64,000 nt of DNA, taken from Augochlora pura (Eukaryota > Arthropoda > Insecta > Hymenoptera > Halictidae). The position numbers were made by a program, and so were the translations under genes. The stretch spans positions 22,071,640 through 22,135,639 of the forward strand of contig NC_135781.1 in assembly GCF_028453695.1 (NCBI RefSeq), written 5' to 3'. The notes under the pieces were generated by a model. That model made no database searches and was not told the origin of the DNA. It saw nothing but the letters and a program-made list of their open reading frames with translations. Below are positions 37,901-49,505 of the stretch, piece after piece (the stretch's first letter is position 1; each line of letters opens with the position of its first letter).

Positions 37901-40900
37901 AACATGGTATCGGAGTTAGGGACATAAATATTATATATGGGGTAGAAATCTAATCAATATTCAAGAACTTAACGAAATAACCATTCTAGTTCACGTGACT
38001 TCTTTCGTTTTCTAGGTCGAACTACCGTGCAAAATATATTTATATAATTTACTCGTTTATCTACGATCTGTATTATCATAAAGCATGTATCCCCATAATA
38101 AATACAAATTCAAATTCAAATGTACTTTTTGAATAAAAATTTCCGGTTTGTCAAATTTTTTTGCTCCTACTCCTCTTTGCAAAGTTTTCTTCGTACATCT
38201 TCGCGTTTGTCATCAAAATATCCAATTGTACTCGCATGTATAATTTATAGAAAGATTCAAATAAAGTATCCAGTCGTGTACGAAGTATGGAGCTTTAGGA
38301 ATTTCCCGGCGACGTTCAACTACGTTTCGTTCTGCGGATAAAAGATTGAATGCAATTGCTGGCATGAAGAAAGAGGGGCGAGCCCGGACGATACGAAAAC
38401 GGCGTCGTTGGAGCGGTTCAACTAATTTGTTTCGAACAAACGAAGGCACGCGAGCGCCGTTGGGACGAGGACTCCTCGAGAGGGAAACAAGATGTCAGGC
38501 AAGGAAGAGAAATTCTTTCCTGGTAGTCCAGCAATGCACGGAAGCCCCTCGAAGGCGTATCGTGAACGAGACAGTCGATAATTTGTTTTGGGCCTGTTCT
38601 TTTTCTCTCTCGCAATAGGGGTAGTACACGGAGGCGAGCGAACTTTGCATTGTTACGGAATCGAGTGTCGCATTCGCTGACTGCCGACAATTTCGAAGTT
38701 TTAATTTGAGTTTGAGGATTCATTAGAGACATTATGCTCCGCCCGGCAAACTTCCAAGCAGCCACGCGAACGCCACCGCCCCCTGCTTCCAACCCCGTGC
38801 TCGTCCGTCGTCCGAAGTCACCCAAAACAGCCGTCTCCCCACCCCCGTGCCGTCTCTCTTTCTCTGCGATGCTCTCGCACCACTCGGAGGGCACAGATCG
38901 AATAATTCCGGAGTCGCGAATCGTGTCCCTTTTTTCCATTATCTGAAAGCAACTTTTTCCTCAATGGCAACGAAAGGGGTCGGCCGACAATAACAGGCGT
39001 GATTGTGCGACACAAAGTCCGCCGACGTTCCTGATTCCCTTGACTTTCAGGTCGACGGGCTCCAGCCTGACGATTTACCAGAGTTCTTTACAAAATTGCG
39101 AAATTAGGAGAACTCAGATTCCATGGAATTACTTTGATCCGCGTTCGACAAAGCGATCATGCCGATTACGACTGAAAGATGTGACGGAACGTAAATCGTA
39201 AAGGTTCAAAGGGGTAGTCGTTTCGGTACTTCATTTTTGGAGCCGACAACATTGTGACCGATTATTATCCGTATGGGAATAACGACACATCTGTCACTAT
39301 TAATTAGTAACGATGTATATATAATCTAAGTTATAGTTTAGTTCATTGTAACGTACCGAAGCAATATATTCACGTGAATACCGGTTATTGAACAAAGATA
39401 TATCGAACTTTGTTGTCCAGTTTTAATACTTTTTCGATAAAAATTGTAGTCTCAAAACATGTGTCAAATACGGACGATTTGACAGGATATTAAAATATTT
39501 TATCGGGAACGAAAACTATTTTATGGAGAATATAGAAACGTGTACCCAGTTATTGAATAAAGGTTTATCAATCTTTATCGCCCGATTTTAGTACTTTCCC
39601 GATAAAAAATATTGCAATTTCGAAACAGATATCGATAAGAGATGTACCAAATAACAACGATCTAGTTGGATATTGAATTATTTTTTCATCCGGTTATGGT
39701 CCTAACGGTTAATAAAATTTGGAAATTGGAATTTGTATAAAAATCCACATATCATGAGTCCATACGACGGCTATTCACGAGAAATGAACACGTTTGCATC
39801 TCGAAGCCACACAGGAAGACTTTCGCCGAATCGAATACATTTCCACTGGAGGAGTGTAGCGTACAGAAGGGCCAAACAATCGGACGGGTCCTCTCGGCGG
39901 ACGCGGTGTTCCCGCGCCGTCCACGTTCTACTTAATAATTCAATAAATCGTGTCGGGGCATTGTGGCAACTTTCACTGTCCGCGACGCGCGTGTACGCAT
40001 GTTTGTCGGGCCGGTCGGCAAAAAGAGAATGATTACCTCTCGGCCGTGACTTCTCCGCTCGGCGGCGAACCGCGCGAGTAATTTTCCGCAGGAAATTTAC
40101 CGCGGTACATCATTACCTGGTGCAGTCTCCCCTGTTCGTGTCTACGTTCACAAAGAACCAGAATGCGACGGAGCAAAGAAAGGAAGAAAGCCCGAAGGAT
40201 GGGAGGGGGTTTGTACCTCCTCTACCCCTCTTTTTTTCTCTCTTCCTTTCTGCCCTCCGCTTCGCCGCTCGTTCTCCTTCTCGCTCGATCGCACCCCTCT
40301 CCGCGTCACCACTTCGCCCCTCCGGACCCCGCACGGTCTCCCTTTCGGCCCCGTTCCTCGGGAAAAGTAAAAGAACGTCGTTAGCCCGCGCATCGCACCG
40401 GTTTGCCTGCCGTCCTCCCCACCCCTCGGCCCTCGCAAAAGCCAACGGGACAGGGAGGGGGTGGCCAGCGATGGGCGTTGGTTGCCGAGGGGTCGACGTC
40501 GACATCCACCCCCTCTACACCCTCCGCCACGGTTTCCCCTCGAACCGCCGCGTCTCCTCACTGCCACCCCTCTTCACCGTCGCGCACCGCTCTTCTCTGC
40601 ATCGTTCACCCTTCCGCCCTTCCGCCCTCGCCACCCCTCACCGACCCCGCGTTCGGCAGAGAAGGTGGCGGAGGGGTGGGATTGTGTATTCCAGATAAAC
40701 CACCCTCCCCGTCGACGGCGCTGCCACGTGTGCGCCGACCATTTTGCTGAAACATAATGTAACTCGGAACGATGTTAAAATATGGCGCGGCCTCGGAATT
40801 ACACGCACCCCCGCGTGTATTAGAGCCGCGATCCACTCTGGCCGACCCTCGCCGCCCCTCCCACCCACCGAGAGACTCGCTCTTATCGGCAATGGATTCT

Positions 40901-42825
40901 GGCAGGTTCACTTCGCGCGATTGAGTAGCAAACAAAATGGAAAGAGAATGGAAAACATCCGCGCCACGGTCCGCTCTTTGTCCAAGAAAATACACTCGTT
41001 TCCGGAGTCTCTGTTTGGTTCGCGAGATTTTCGGGTCTCAAATCATCGCAGGATTTTTCGACTCTAGAAATTGTCGGGAGACTTACGGACTTCACCATGG
41101 TGTTCGTTGCATGATCAATTATTTTAATTATTATTTTTTCGATGTGAACTTATTTAGGAATTATTAGAAACAAGCTAACAGATTGCGTGAACAATTTGTG
41201 TAAAAATATTTATTCCACCCATAATTCTAAATAACTTTTTATTGAAGTATAAATTCACTTGTTCATTATTATATCCTGGATGATTGGAATTGTAAACTTG
41301 TTTTATATATAAAGACATGGATGCTTCTTCGATCAGCTTTAAACAAATGTATGTATCATTTAAAAATGTTGCACTGAAAGATGAATATCTCTCTTAATCT
41401 TTATTCATAAAATGTCCTCAGGGATTCGAGAATCTTAAAAGTTTCAATAGCGAGGAATAATTGGAATCGTAATGTTCCATAAAAATTCAGACGCTTCCAC
41501 GTAAAAATATCGACAGCGAAACGTCTCTTAATTGCTCGGAGCATCGTACGTCTCGAACACTAGCAAAACAGAGGAAGCGTGCTCTTAAAGAGGAAAGACG
41601 CTTAACGGGGCGCATTGTAGCGACTAAGGTTGTTTCGCGCTCTAGCGTCGGCGTTCGGGCTCGTCAATTTTCGATAATTCTGTTAGAAGGTGCCGGAGCC
41701 CGCGATTAATTTCAAACGGCGCCGTGGCACATGCTCGGCGAATTATACTGTTATCGGCGTGTCCGGGCCTCGCGTGACGCGCCGGGGAGAAAAACCGTGA
41801 TGGTTGCGATTGAATATTTATAACGAGATCGCGTTACTTTTGCAACGCGAATCTCGCCCGGGAGAAACTCGTTTCGCGGGAACTCTATTACAACGTTCCC
41901 GTTTATTTATGTACCATTAAAACTTATAACGGAACTCCTCGTTTCGTACTTCGACCATGTAAAAACTGTCGGAACTTCATTTTGCGACATTATGAAATTA
42001 CTTGTCCGGTTTCCCTCCCCTGGCCCGGTGTCGTGGGTGACCGCAGGAATGAACTTAGAATACATAGAAATCGTTAAAGAGACTTTATTACACGGACAAA
42101 CGCCTCGGGCACAGGTTTTTTTCATTAACGTTAAACAGTCCTGGGCGAGTTTACAAGCGTCTTGGCGGAAACACCATGCACGCGCACCGGACAGACACTG
42201 GATTTTAGAAATAATTCCGCGAGGGTTTTAATCGCAACGGCACTCGGCGCGGGATTGTTGTTCAGAATTTGTTGTTCGAAGGTGGTAGAATTGTTCGCGA
42301 CACGTCACTCGCGGAACCTCGTCGAATAAGCGGCGAGGGAATGTACCGAGCGGTCAGTCGTTTTGCGAGCTACTGGCCACTCGCAGTTGCATCCACTGCA
42401 CGAGATGCATTCACGCACACATGGAATCATCTCGTCACATACTGCACCAACGGGAACGAGGGAATCTGCATGACGGAGCAAACGCTCGCTGGTAATTCGA
42501 TTTCGTGAATTATCCTCGCCCTCCGAACAGCTGCTCCCTGTTTTTCTTTTGAATTTCTCCTCGATTCGAAATTCGCGAAATCCTCCATTTCCAACCATGT
42601 CATCACCGCGGACCAAGAAAATTCTACAGGGCCAAATACTTGTAGGAATTCTTTTGGTTTGATAGATGAAGCGATATTTTTATTTTGCAAATCACAGCAG
42701 ATTAATTTTTGTACTTTCATAGAGAAAGGAAGTCTTTAAAAAATACCTTTGATAAATAATTATATATTCAAACGATGAATAAGAACTCGTTATACAGTTT
42801 GTTATCGATAAACTGTGGATTTCAT
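34970..42825. other. Intergenic or intronic; dense islands 35.5-42.6 kb
   Basis: Islands at 35500-36110, 36840-37660, 38290-39260, 39740-41110 and 41470-42620. 40200-40760 is strongly C+T biased on the plus strand and gives open frames up to 192 codons in several phases at once. TTAACCCT transposon-type ends at about 37646 and 37746 lack partners. No gene supported. Confidence 0.5.
39372..39692 (+). repeat. Diverged tandem duplication, about 166-base period
   Basis: 39372-39505 and 39538-39692 share in order: acgtg, cagttattga or cggttattga, aaagatatatc or aaaggtttatc, tttaatacttttcgataaaaa or ttttagtactttcccgataa, and ggatattgaattatttt-like ends. No open frame is conserved. Confidence 0.55.
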
Positions 42826-43170
42826 GTATTTGTAACTAGAATAAACATGTAAAATTTAAAACAGTGAAAAATTTAATTTAGGATTATTTACACATAGTAT
42901 GACTTAGACTGACTTATTTAAATGATTAAAGTAAGAGAGCATACAATTTTCATTTTACATATATGTTCACTGTGGATTTTATGCATTTGTGATGAAATTG
43001 AGTAGATCAAAAATGCAACATTGCAAAAACATCTGGACAATTTGAGAATAACATGAAACTACTATTAACCCATCAAAATGATTAAGAGAAGAAATTAATA
43101 TTTATATAGTTTTCTACATTTTGTAATTATTGGAGACATCTTTTATTTTGCATAAAGATTCGCATTACTA
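42826..43170 (+). repeat. Two diverged copies of an ACTGTGGATTT repeat
   Basis: Copy one starts at 42826 (actgtggatttcatgtattt) and copy two at 42973 (actgtggattttatgcattt). Both continue through aaatgattaa and end near a block like ttcattttacat or tttattttgcat. Similar fragments appear at 10795, 31388 (reverse), 57630 and 60258, so this is probably an old dispersed family. Confidence 0.4.
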
Positions 43171-43884
43171 TTTGCGAAACAAGAAAATTACACAAGATGG
43201 AAAAAGTGGTAAGTGTTTTAAAATAATAAATAAATAAACAAATCCACAGTCCGTTAATCACTGCCAAAAACCAACCATAAGAATTCTCACAAAATCAAGT
43301 TAGTTTAATCGATGAAACTGAAATTGGGAAGTCAAAATTTATCACAGTGCTAAATCCACTTTGTTCGGAAGTAATACAATAAAAATGAATTTTAAAGTGT
43401 TCGGTACTTAAAGTGTTCAAGCACAACATAAATTGCAATTGCAAAAATAGTATGTCTTGAATTACAGTTAACGACTCTAATGATCACACGCGCTGTATAA
43501 CATTGTTTTGAATGGACCACGGGGTAGTTACGCCACTTTTGGTTTAGCGAGTGTACAGAAAGAATGTCGAAGCGCGTCACGAACGATTTTTTTCGACCGA
43601 AACGCGTTGTAGTGCCGTAGCAACTAGCGAGCTTCACCCTTTGCTTCTTGTCTGCATAATTTTTCGCGCGACTCACCCCACCCTCCACCCCATGGATCTC
43701 CAGGGTCGGAACAAAGAGCTCGAATAAATACAAATAGCACTTTCGAACAACGGCCAACGAGGTCTCCGCCTATTCCGTTGTCTATGAGCGGCCCGTCCTC
43801 ATTCTTCCGTCTTTTTTTATTTGCCATTCATTTTCTCGCCGATGCTGCGTGCGACCCTTTCATGTGATTCACCGAGACATTTTT

Positions 43885-43913
43885 CGAGAGAGAGAGAGAG
43901 AGAACGAGAGAGG
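43885..43913. repeat. (AG)n microsatellite
   Basis: GA tract with one interruption in a GC-richer block. Confidence 0.85.
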
Positions 43914-45758
43914 GGGTAGGAGAGTCGCATGGATCCCCGTGCTATAATTGGCTTTCTCCAGGCGTATCGATATTGCATTATGCCTGCTGATTAGCATACT
44001 TGCCTCTCTGAAGATCTCTTTCGTCACGCGCATAATCATCAGGTATGCCCGAGGAAGGGTTCCAGGCGACTTTTCGAACGGGATGCGTGACTTGTCTCTA
44101 CTGAAAGCCACTGGTTGGTTAAAAATGTTGTAAAAATATTTCTAGTTTATAGTGCGCCTTGTACAGAATATTTCTTAAAATCAATTCATAATAGACTGCA
44201 TAGGCTTTTTCAAAATTTCATTTTAATATTTAGGGAGTTAATTGATCACCCGATGCCGAGATCAGGGAGCTTTTAACAAAATTATTTATTCGATCTTAAG
44301 CAACTCTAGAAGGTGACTTAAATTTTTCTGTTGAGTTTTTCTAAACTGCAAACTAGGACGACGTGACTCAAATGTAACTCATTAATCGCTTAGACTGTAA
44401 CTTTTCCGTTTTTACAAATATTGTATTACTTGAAAATTTTATTTAAAAATTCGTTGATTTGATTGGTTAGCCGATTCAGACACCTTTATTGCAATTAATT
44501 ATTGGTACGTACGTCATTTTTCTAGAAAGAGATTCGTATTTCCCAGCCGTTGCCCGTCAGATTGTTAACGTGAAATGAGTAATGCGTAAAAAGGCGAGCC
44601 CGAGCTTATTTTAATATACAGCATTTTAATCTCGACAGTTCGTTACCCGTCGCATTTTGTTATGTTTTCTTATCGCTTTTGTTTTTTCTTCTGTCGCGTT
44701 TATTGTATTTCTCCCTTATGCAAATTAGATGCGGGATTACGATGCCGGGGACGGTTGTGCTTTTGCCAGCCAGGCCTGGTTTTGAATAATTCCGCTAGAA
44801 CTCAATGTCACGGTGTCACCTGGGTGAATGAAATCCGAACAGCCGTGGGAGAGACCGGAACGCTTCGAATTATATGCAGCTTGCTATAAATTAAAACAAT
44901 ATTTTCAAACAACTTTCTAATTAAATATTGCGCGAACTTTGGAAACAGCTTAATGCTTTGAAATTAACAAACATTGCGAATTTAACAATCTCTCTAATTT
45001 ATGATTGTTGTTGATTTTTTTCCTTCTAAATAAATCTTAAATATTTCATGTATGAATATAAATAGACGCGCTTAAGAATGTTTTAACGTTATGCAAATCA
45101 TTTCCACAGTACTGAAATATAATAAATGATTTGAATGATATATGCTCGAGTTATGTATATTTAATGGTATATATTGATAATAATTATAATATAATGTTTA
45201 TTCACAGTAGAAAAGAAGGCAACCATTAATGGAAATTAAAATATACATATTCAAACATATGTGCAATTGCCTTTTCTTCGGAAAAAACATTGGTTTTCGA
45301 TAGCTTCACTGTAAATTTTAGTTGCCAAAGATACTTAGGTGATTGCTGTGTTCAAGATTATTTAAATATATGGTAGAAAACTAAAAACTTTATGAAAGAT
45401 TTAATTTAATGTTGACTATGGTTCAATTAATTTTAAGCTCTTAACAATGAAGCAAATCTAGCCACAATGTTCTGAATAACCAAGTGATCAATATTAATTT
45501 TCAATAGTATAGGATAATCTAATCTTAACACAGAGGGATACTGTTTCAATTAATTTTTCTTTAAAACATAAAGTATCTAGCATCAGTGCTGTGAGTAATC
45601 AATTTTAATATTGAAGGCTTTATAGTAGGAATTCCTTCATCCAAACATATTTTATAATATTTTCGCATCCATTCGTTCTATTATGTTATGATCGTACTAT
45701 CTTGCAGTGGAGAATTTGAATACAATTTTTAGACAATAAAATATTTGGTGTCAGGGTA

Positions 45759-46028
45759 TTAACACATTAAAGGTGGGGTATCTCGACGAAAGTATGCTAG
45801 GTAACACAGCGACCGCCCCGCCTCGTTTTTCGTCCTAGAGCGGGCGATATTTTGTGTAATTATACAAAAATTTAGACTGAAAAAAGTTTATTTAAACTCT
45901 TAAAGCTACAAGAAATATTAAAAAAGAACTAAACACTAGATAAATCGTATTACTACGACTCCTGTCTTTAAGCTACAGTCGAGATAAATCGTAGTATACA
46001 AAGGCGACTCCCGCCTTTAACGTGTTAA
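45759..46028. mobile_element. TTAA-ended MITE with AACACRTTAAAGG ends
   Basis: Left end TTAACACATTAAAGGTGGGG and right end CTCCCGCCTTTAACGTGTTAA form inverted repeats of about 20 bases flanked by TTAA; 270 bases. The interior holds two similar blocks (agataaatcgta) about 50 bases apart near the right end. The terminal motif differs from the CCCCTTGC family. Confidence 0.75.
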
Positions 46029-47146
46029 AAAGAATAAACATTCAGATAAGAGAGTCTCTACTATATTGTAAAGATTGTAAACGCTGATGGCATTGAAAAA
46101 TGTCTACAATGTTAAGGGTCGATATCTGCTTCAGTTAACTCCGCGACTACTTAAGAACACAAAGGATTTAATTAACTAACTTCTCGACGCTCTACCGATA
46201 CGATAAGCGTTTCAACTGCTCCCAGAAAATGATAATAACGTCCATGATTACCCCGGATCGTTCCTTTCTGGGTTAGCAGGTCCGCGGCATGGCTCTCGTT
46301 AGGTGCGAACAATGAGTGTAATTTAATGAATATTAATACGGGTGTTGCTCGAGCGAACGGCGTGCCGGTTATCCCAAGGGTCTCGGAGCGATTGCCATAG
46401 TTTGCCACGGGCATCTCGAGCCTTCCGACCGGAAGTTAATTTCGTACGAATAGGAGAGCGCCGCGCCGAGGGGTAGAAGGGGGGGTGTGCTGCGAGGGGG
46501 TTGGTTTGGGTTCGGCCGTGTTCGTCAATGAATTTGCGAAAAGTACGGTATATACCGGCCGTCGTAAAGTTTTCAGCGGGTCGAAGGTCGTGCCCGTGTT
46601 TAATTTGAGGTCAATGGTGCTCGAGGGAGACTTAAAACTCGGGCGAAGCGGTGGGTCTGTTGACCCCCAAGATTTTTTACTCCGGGGCGGATGAAATCGG
46701 ACCACCCTGTCATTAGCATACAAAAGTCTGGGCTCGCCGTTCGAGAGGCTCGCGCCGTGGTTAACGACAGTCATTACGTGAGGTTGGCAGCTCGTAAACT
46801 CTTCTTGCGGCTCTTTAAATCTCGTCCCTTCCTCGCGACCGCATTTCCGCATTCACCTTGTCCATTTCACGTTGATTCGACGCCGTTATCGCCCGTTCCC
46901 TCTGTACAACCCCTTAAACGGGCCGCTCTATCATCGCTTAACTGCGAAATGACTCATTCCCGGCAACTATTAGCCGCATATGAAACCGGCGATCCGGCGA
47001 ACCTGCCAGTTTTCTCGCTAATTGATCCGCGAAATCGTAAACTACCCCTTATTGCACGTTAACGTCGTTTCTCGAAAGTTCTATTGGCTCGAGGAATTAT
47101 TATTTCTTTGTCGAGCAATCAACGCTCGCCCGTTCTCACCGGTCTT

Positions 47147-47608
47147 TTAACCCCTTAGGTGGAATTGACGAATCCTGCCTGTAAATATTTTCTCTGCCAA
47201 ACTTTGAATTTGTTTTGTCAAGTCACATATTCAAATGTTTAATATTATTATTATATTTACACATTCTGTTCTTTTTATCTAAGATTGTGCCGTAATAGTA
47301 GTTAGAAAATAGAAAATATTAAAATGGAATTTAAATAGTTTATAAATTCTGTTCACAATAATTTCAATTATGATAAACATTAATTCTTAAAAATTAATTT
47401 CTTACTTTTATTGCAACTTAGGAAGGATATTTTTCAATTTTTATTTAATATTTGCATTACTGTATTAAGCTGTTTTATTACAACGGAACATTGTCTATAT
47501 TTATTTCTGTCTAATTTTGTGATAATTCTTCGCACAAAGTTGCAAGTAAATTAAATTTCCGGCACACGCATGTTTTTTTTTAAAATAAATCGTAAGGTAA
47601 AGGGTTAA
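47147..47608. mobile_element. Possible longer TTAA-ended element
   Basis: TTAACCCCTTAGG at the left and GGTAAAGGGTTAA at the right give about ten matching bases of inverted terminus around 440 bases of very AT-rich, non-coding DNA. The match is short, so two unrelated ends cannot be excluded. Confidence 0.35.
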
Positions 47609-48089
47609 TTTACAAATCCTGTGTTACAAAGTTATTTGCGTCATTGTTTCACCATATGTTTTATAACTAAACTAGTTATTTTATATTTATATATTTATAT
47701 TATTATATAACTAATTTCGGAGTAGCAAAATTCTAGGGAACAAGGAATTGATAAATTGCTCTCTGCTTCAGTTATTTCTAAAATAAATGCACGAATGAGT
47801 GGGTTAGAATCATAGTAGCGTAAATCATACTCGAAAATTTTGACTTATCTCTGAAATGTAATCAATACATGCCAATATGTTAAAACAACAACAGTGAAAT
47901 AAATTATGAAGTTGCTATAAACGGTGGTATTCCGTAGAAGTGTCTGTGTCCTCAACTTGTCCCCAAATTTTTGTATCTCAATGATTAAAGAAAACGTGCC
48001 TAATATTACTAGCAAAATAGCGAAACAGATAACACTGCCACGCTTTCCTTATCGACAATAGCACAATATACAGCCTGCCTGTTTAGAGA

Positions 48090-48367
48090 AAAGTTTCGCC
48101 AAGAAACTCCAGTCTCCTGCAGAAGAAAGAAAATATCCTTATCCCGGCCTATTTGAATTTTTGCATTTCAAAGAAATTATTAAAGAAAAATTGCACGACA
48201 ATAAATACGGAAATTCTAAAGTGCCAGAAGCACGGAGTACTGCCATTCTCCTCCATTGACATCATACGCAGACTGTCAGGCTAGGAAAGTTTCTCCAGGA
48301 AACGCCAGCATCCTCCAGAAGAAGGAAGACGTCTTTTTTCCTAGTCTGTTCGAATTTTTTGTCTTTG
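48090..48367 (+). repeat. Diverged direct duplication, 196-base offset
   Basis: 48090-48169 and 48286-48367 align over about 80 bases at roughly three quarters identity (aaagtttc-ccaggaaac, gcatcctccagaagaa, cctatttgaattttt). Both are open in the same relative frame (KVSP, then SLLQKKE or SILQKKE). No splice sites were identified, so a coding role is unproven. Confidence 0.5.
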
Positions 48368-49314
48368 CCAGCTGAAAGGGTTGTGAAACGAGCAGCGGAA
48401 GGGGCAAAGGAAGCGGAGGAAGTCGAAAGAGGCGGAAACAAGGGAGAGAGAAAGAGAGCTAACGATCGGCCCGGCTAAGACGTGTGGGAAACTAGCCCTA
48501 CGGTATGCAAATAGCCGACTGGCTGGAACGAGGAACCGTCGAGGGGCGCAGGGCTGCGAAAAAAGCGCTAACCTTCAGGTTGGCATTGTGCTCGGTCCTC
48601 ATAATGGACCAGTAGCACCGATCTTATGTAAATCGTCGCTTTGATCAAAGACAGGCCAACTTCCTTCTTCCTACCCCGGTCTCTGATCATCTGATGTATT
48701 CCATCGATTCGATCCGCTGCCTACAACTCGGACTTTTCGACTTACCTCTCCCCCGGAACGAGTGTAATTCATTCCTTAATTGGCTCCCTGGCTTGCAAGA
48801 AGTGGAATATTGGGTTGCCATACTCGATGAATAAATGTATCACATTTGCTGTAGTATTTCTTGAACGTTCGTGGGCATTTCGATATTTCCGACAATTTTG
48901 TTACAGTTCCTCACTCTTTATTTTTAAACACTGTATTTTTATAAATATAACGGAGGGATCGAAATGAATAGGTGATCTTTTTTCCTAAAAAATTCTCTTT
49001 GAAGTTATGTATTATCAATATTTTATTCTGATGTACGGTAAGAGGTAAGAGTTAATGAATCAAGTTTCATTCGACATTATCGAATAAAAATTTATTTAGA
49101 TAACAATTTATCTGTATATGATTTTATTCGAATAAAAATCTATCTAAATAAGAAGTGATTTGTTCTTTGACTACGAATTTATTTAAAGAAGAATTAATTC
49201 AGAAAACAACCGATTTAAATAAAAAATAGTGTTTTCCATAGTTCAGTGAGTAATTTGATTTTAAGAAAGAATGTAGGAAATAGGGATTACCTTTACATGC
49301 TTGTTACAAAAATC
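48368..49314. other. Sequence downstream of the minus-strand gene's 3' end
   Basis: 48370-48800 is a GC-richer block with an octamer ATGCAAAT at 48505-48512. 48800-49314 is AT-rich with a decayed tandem repeat. Confidence 0.4.
49084..49160 (+). repeat. Decayed tandem repeat
   Basis: cgaataaaaatttatttaga and cgaataaaaatctatctaaa occur about 50 bases apart, with related fragments following (aatttatttaaagaag, gatttaaataaaaaatag). Confidence 0.4.
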
Positions 49315-49361
49315 TTTATTCAAATCAATGTATTACATTTTGAAGGAAGAGGATATTTATT
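49315..49361 (-). promoter_or_regulatory. Poly(A) signals after the terminal exon
   Basis: On the minus strand AATAAA occurs at 49356-49361, about 15 bases past the stop codon, and again at 49315-49320 in the context GAATAAAG, about 55 bases past it. The second has the more usual spacing for a short 3' untranslated region. AATAAA is common in AT-rich DNA, so position relative to the stop is the argument. Confidence 0.5.
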
Positions 49362-49375
49362 ATTGTATAATTTAA

Positions 49376-49505
49376 TTAGAATGTTTCCTCCTGCTGATAC
49401 GACAGTTGAATGTCTATGTCGCCTATACGCTGACGAAGCTCTTCGAGTACGCCTACTTGTATCAGATCGACATCTTCTGCTGGACAATAATCATCCTCGC
49501 TTGAC
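49376..49505 (-). CDS. Terminal coding exon (C-terminus) of the same unrecognised gene
   Basis: Seen: on the minus strand an acceptor (atttcaatttctatgctacag) is followed by one base G, 42 codons and a TAA stop at 49376-49378. That single base completes the codon left open by the exon at 52587-52805 (AG+G, Arg), so the two join in frame. The residues are SSEDDYCPAEDVDLIQVG and then LEELRQRIGDIDIQLSYQQ and EETF: an acidic linker, a probable short amphipathic or coiled-coil helix, and the C-terminus. Two AATAAA signals follow on the same strand. The exon has no internal start codon and is short, so a simple open-frame search misses it. The family is not recognised. The main doubt is whether another exon lies between the two. 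Confidence 0.72.

Larger units (their letters stand above)
43171..48089. other. Intergenic or intronic; islands at 43.5 and 46.1 kb
   Basis: Blocks at 43480-44130 and 46130-47150 are GC-richer. The minus frame at 46436-46852 (138 codons) is overlapped by open frames on the plus strand and has no family features. 44880-45758 is AT-rich and empty. Confidence 0.45.

Noticed and set aside
38265..38300. GAAGTATGGAG, similar to the tail of miR-1
   Set aside because: Only 11 bases match and no hairpin surrounds it.
38418..38939. 173-codon minus-strand frame
   Set aside because: No family features, no splice context, overlapping frames on the other strand.
40120..40757. Open frames of up to 192 codons in several phases
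   Set aside because: Strong C+T bias removes stop codons in all phases; products are Pro/Ser/Arg low-complexity.
46436..46852. 138-codon minus-strand frame
   Set aside because: Overlapped by plus-strand frames; no recognisable motif; island composition.
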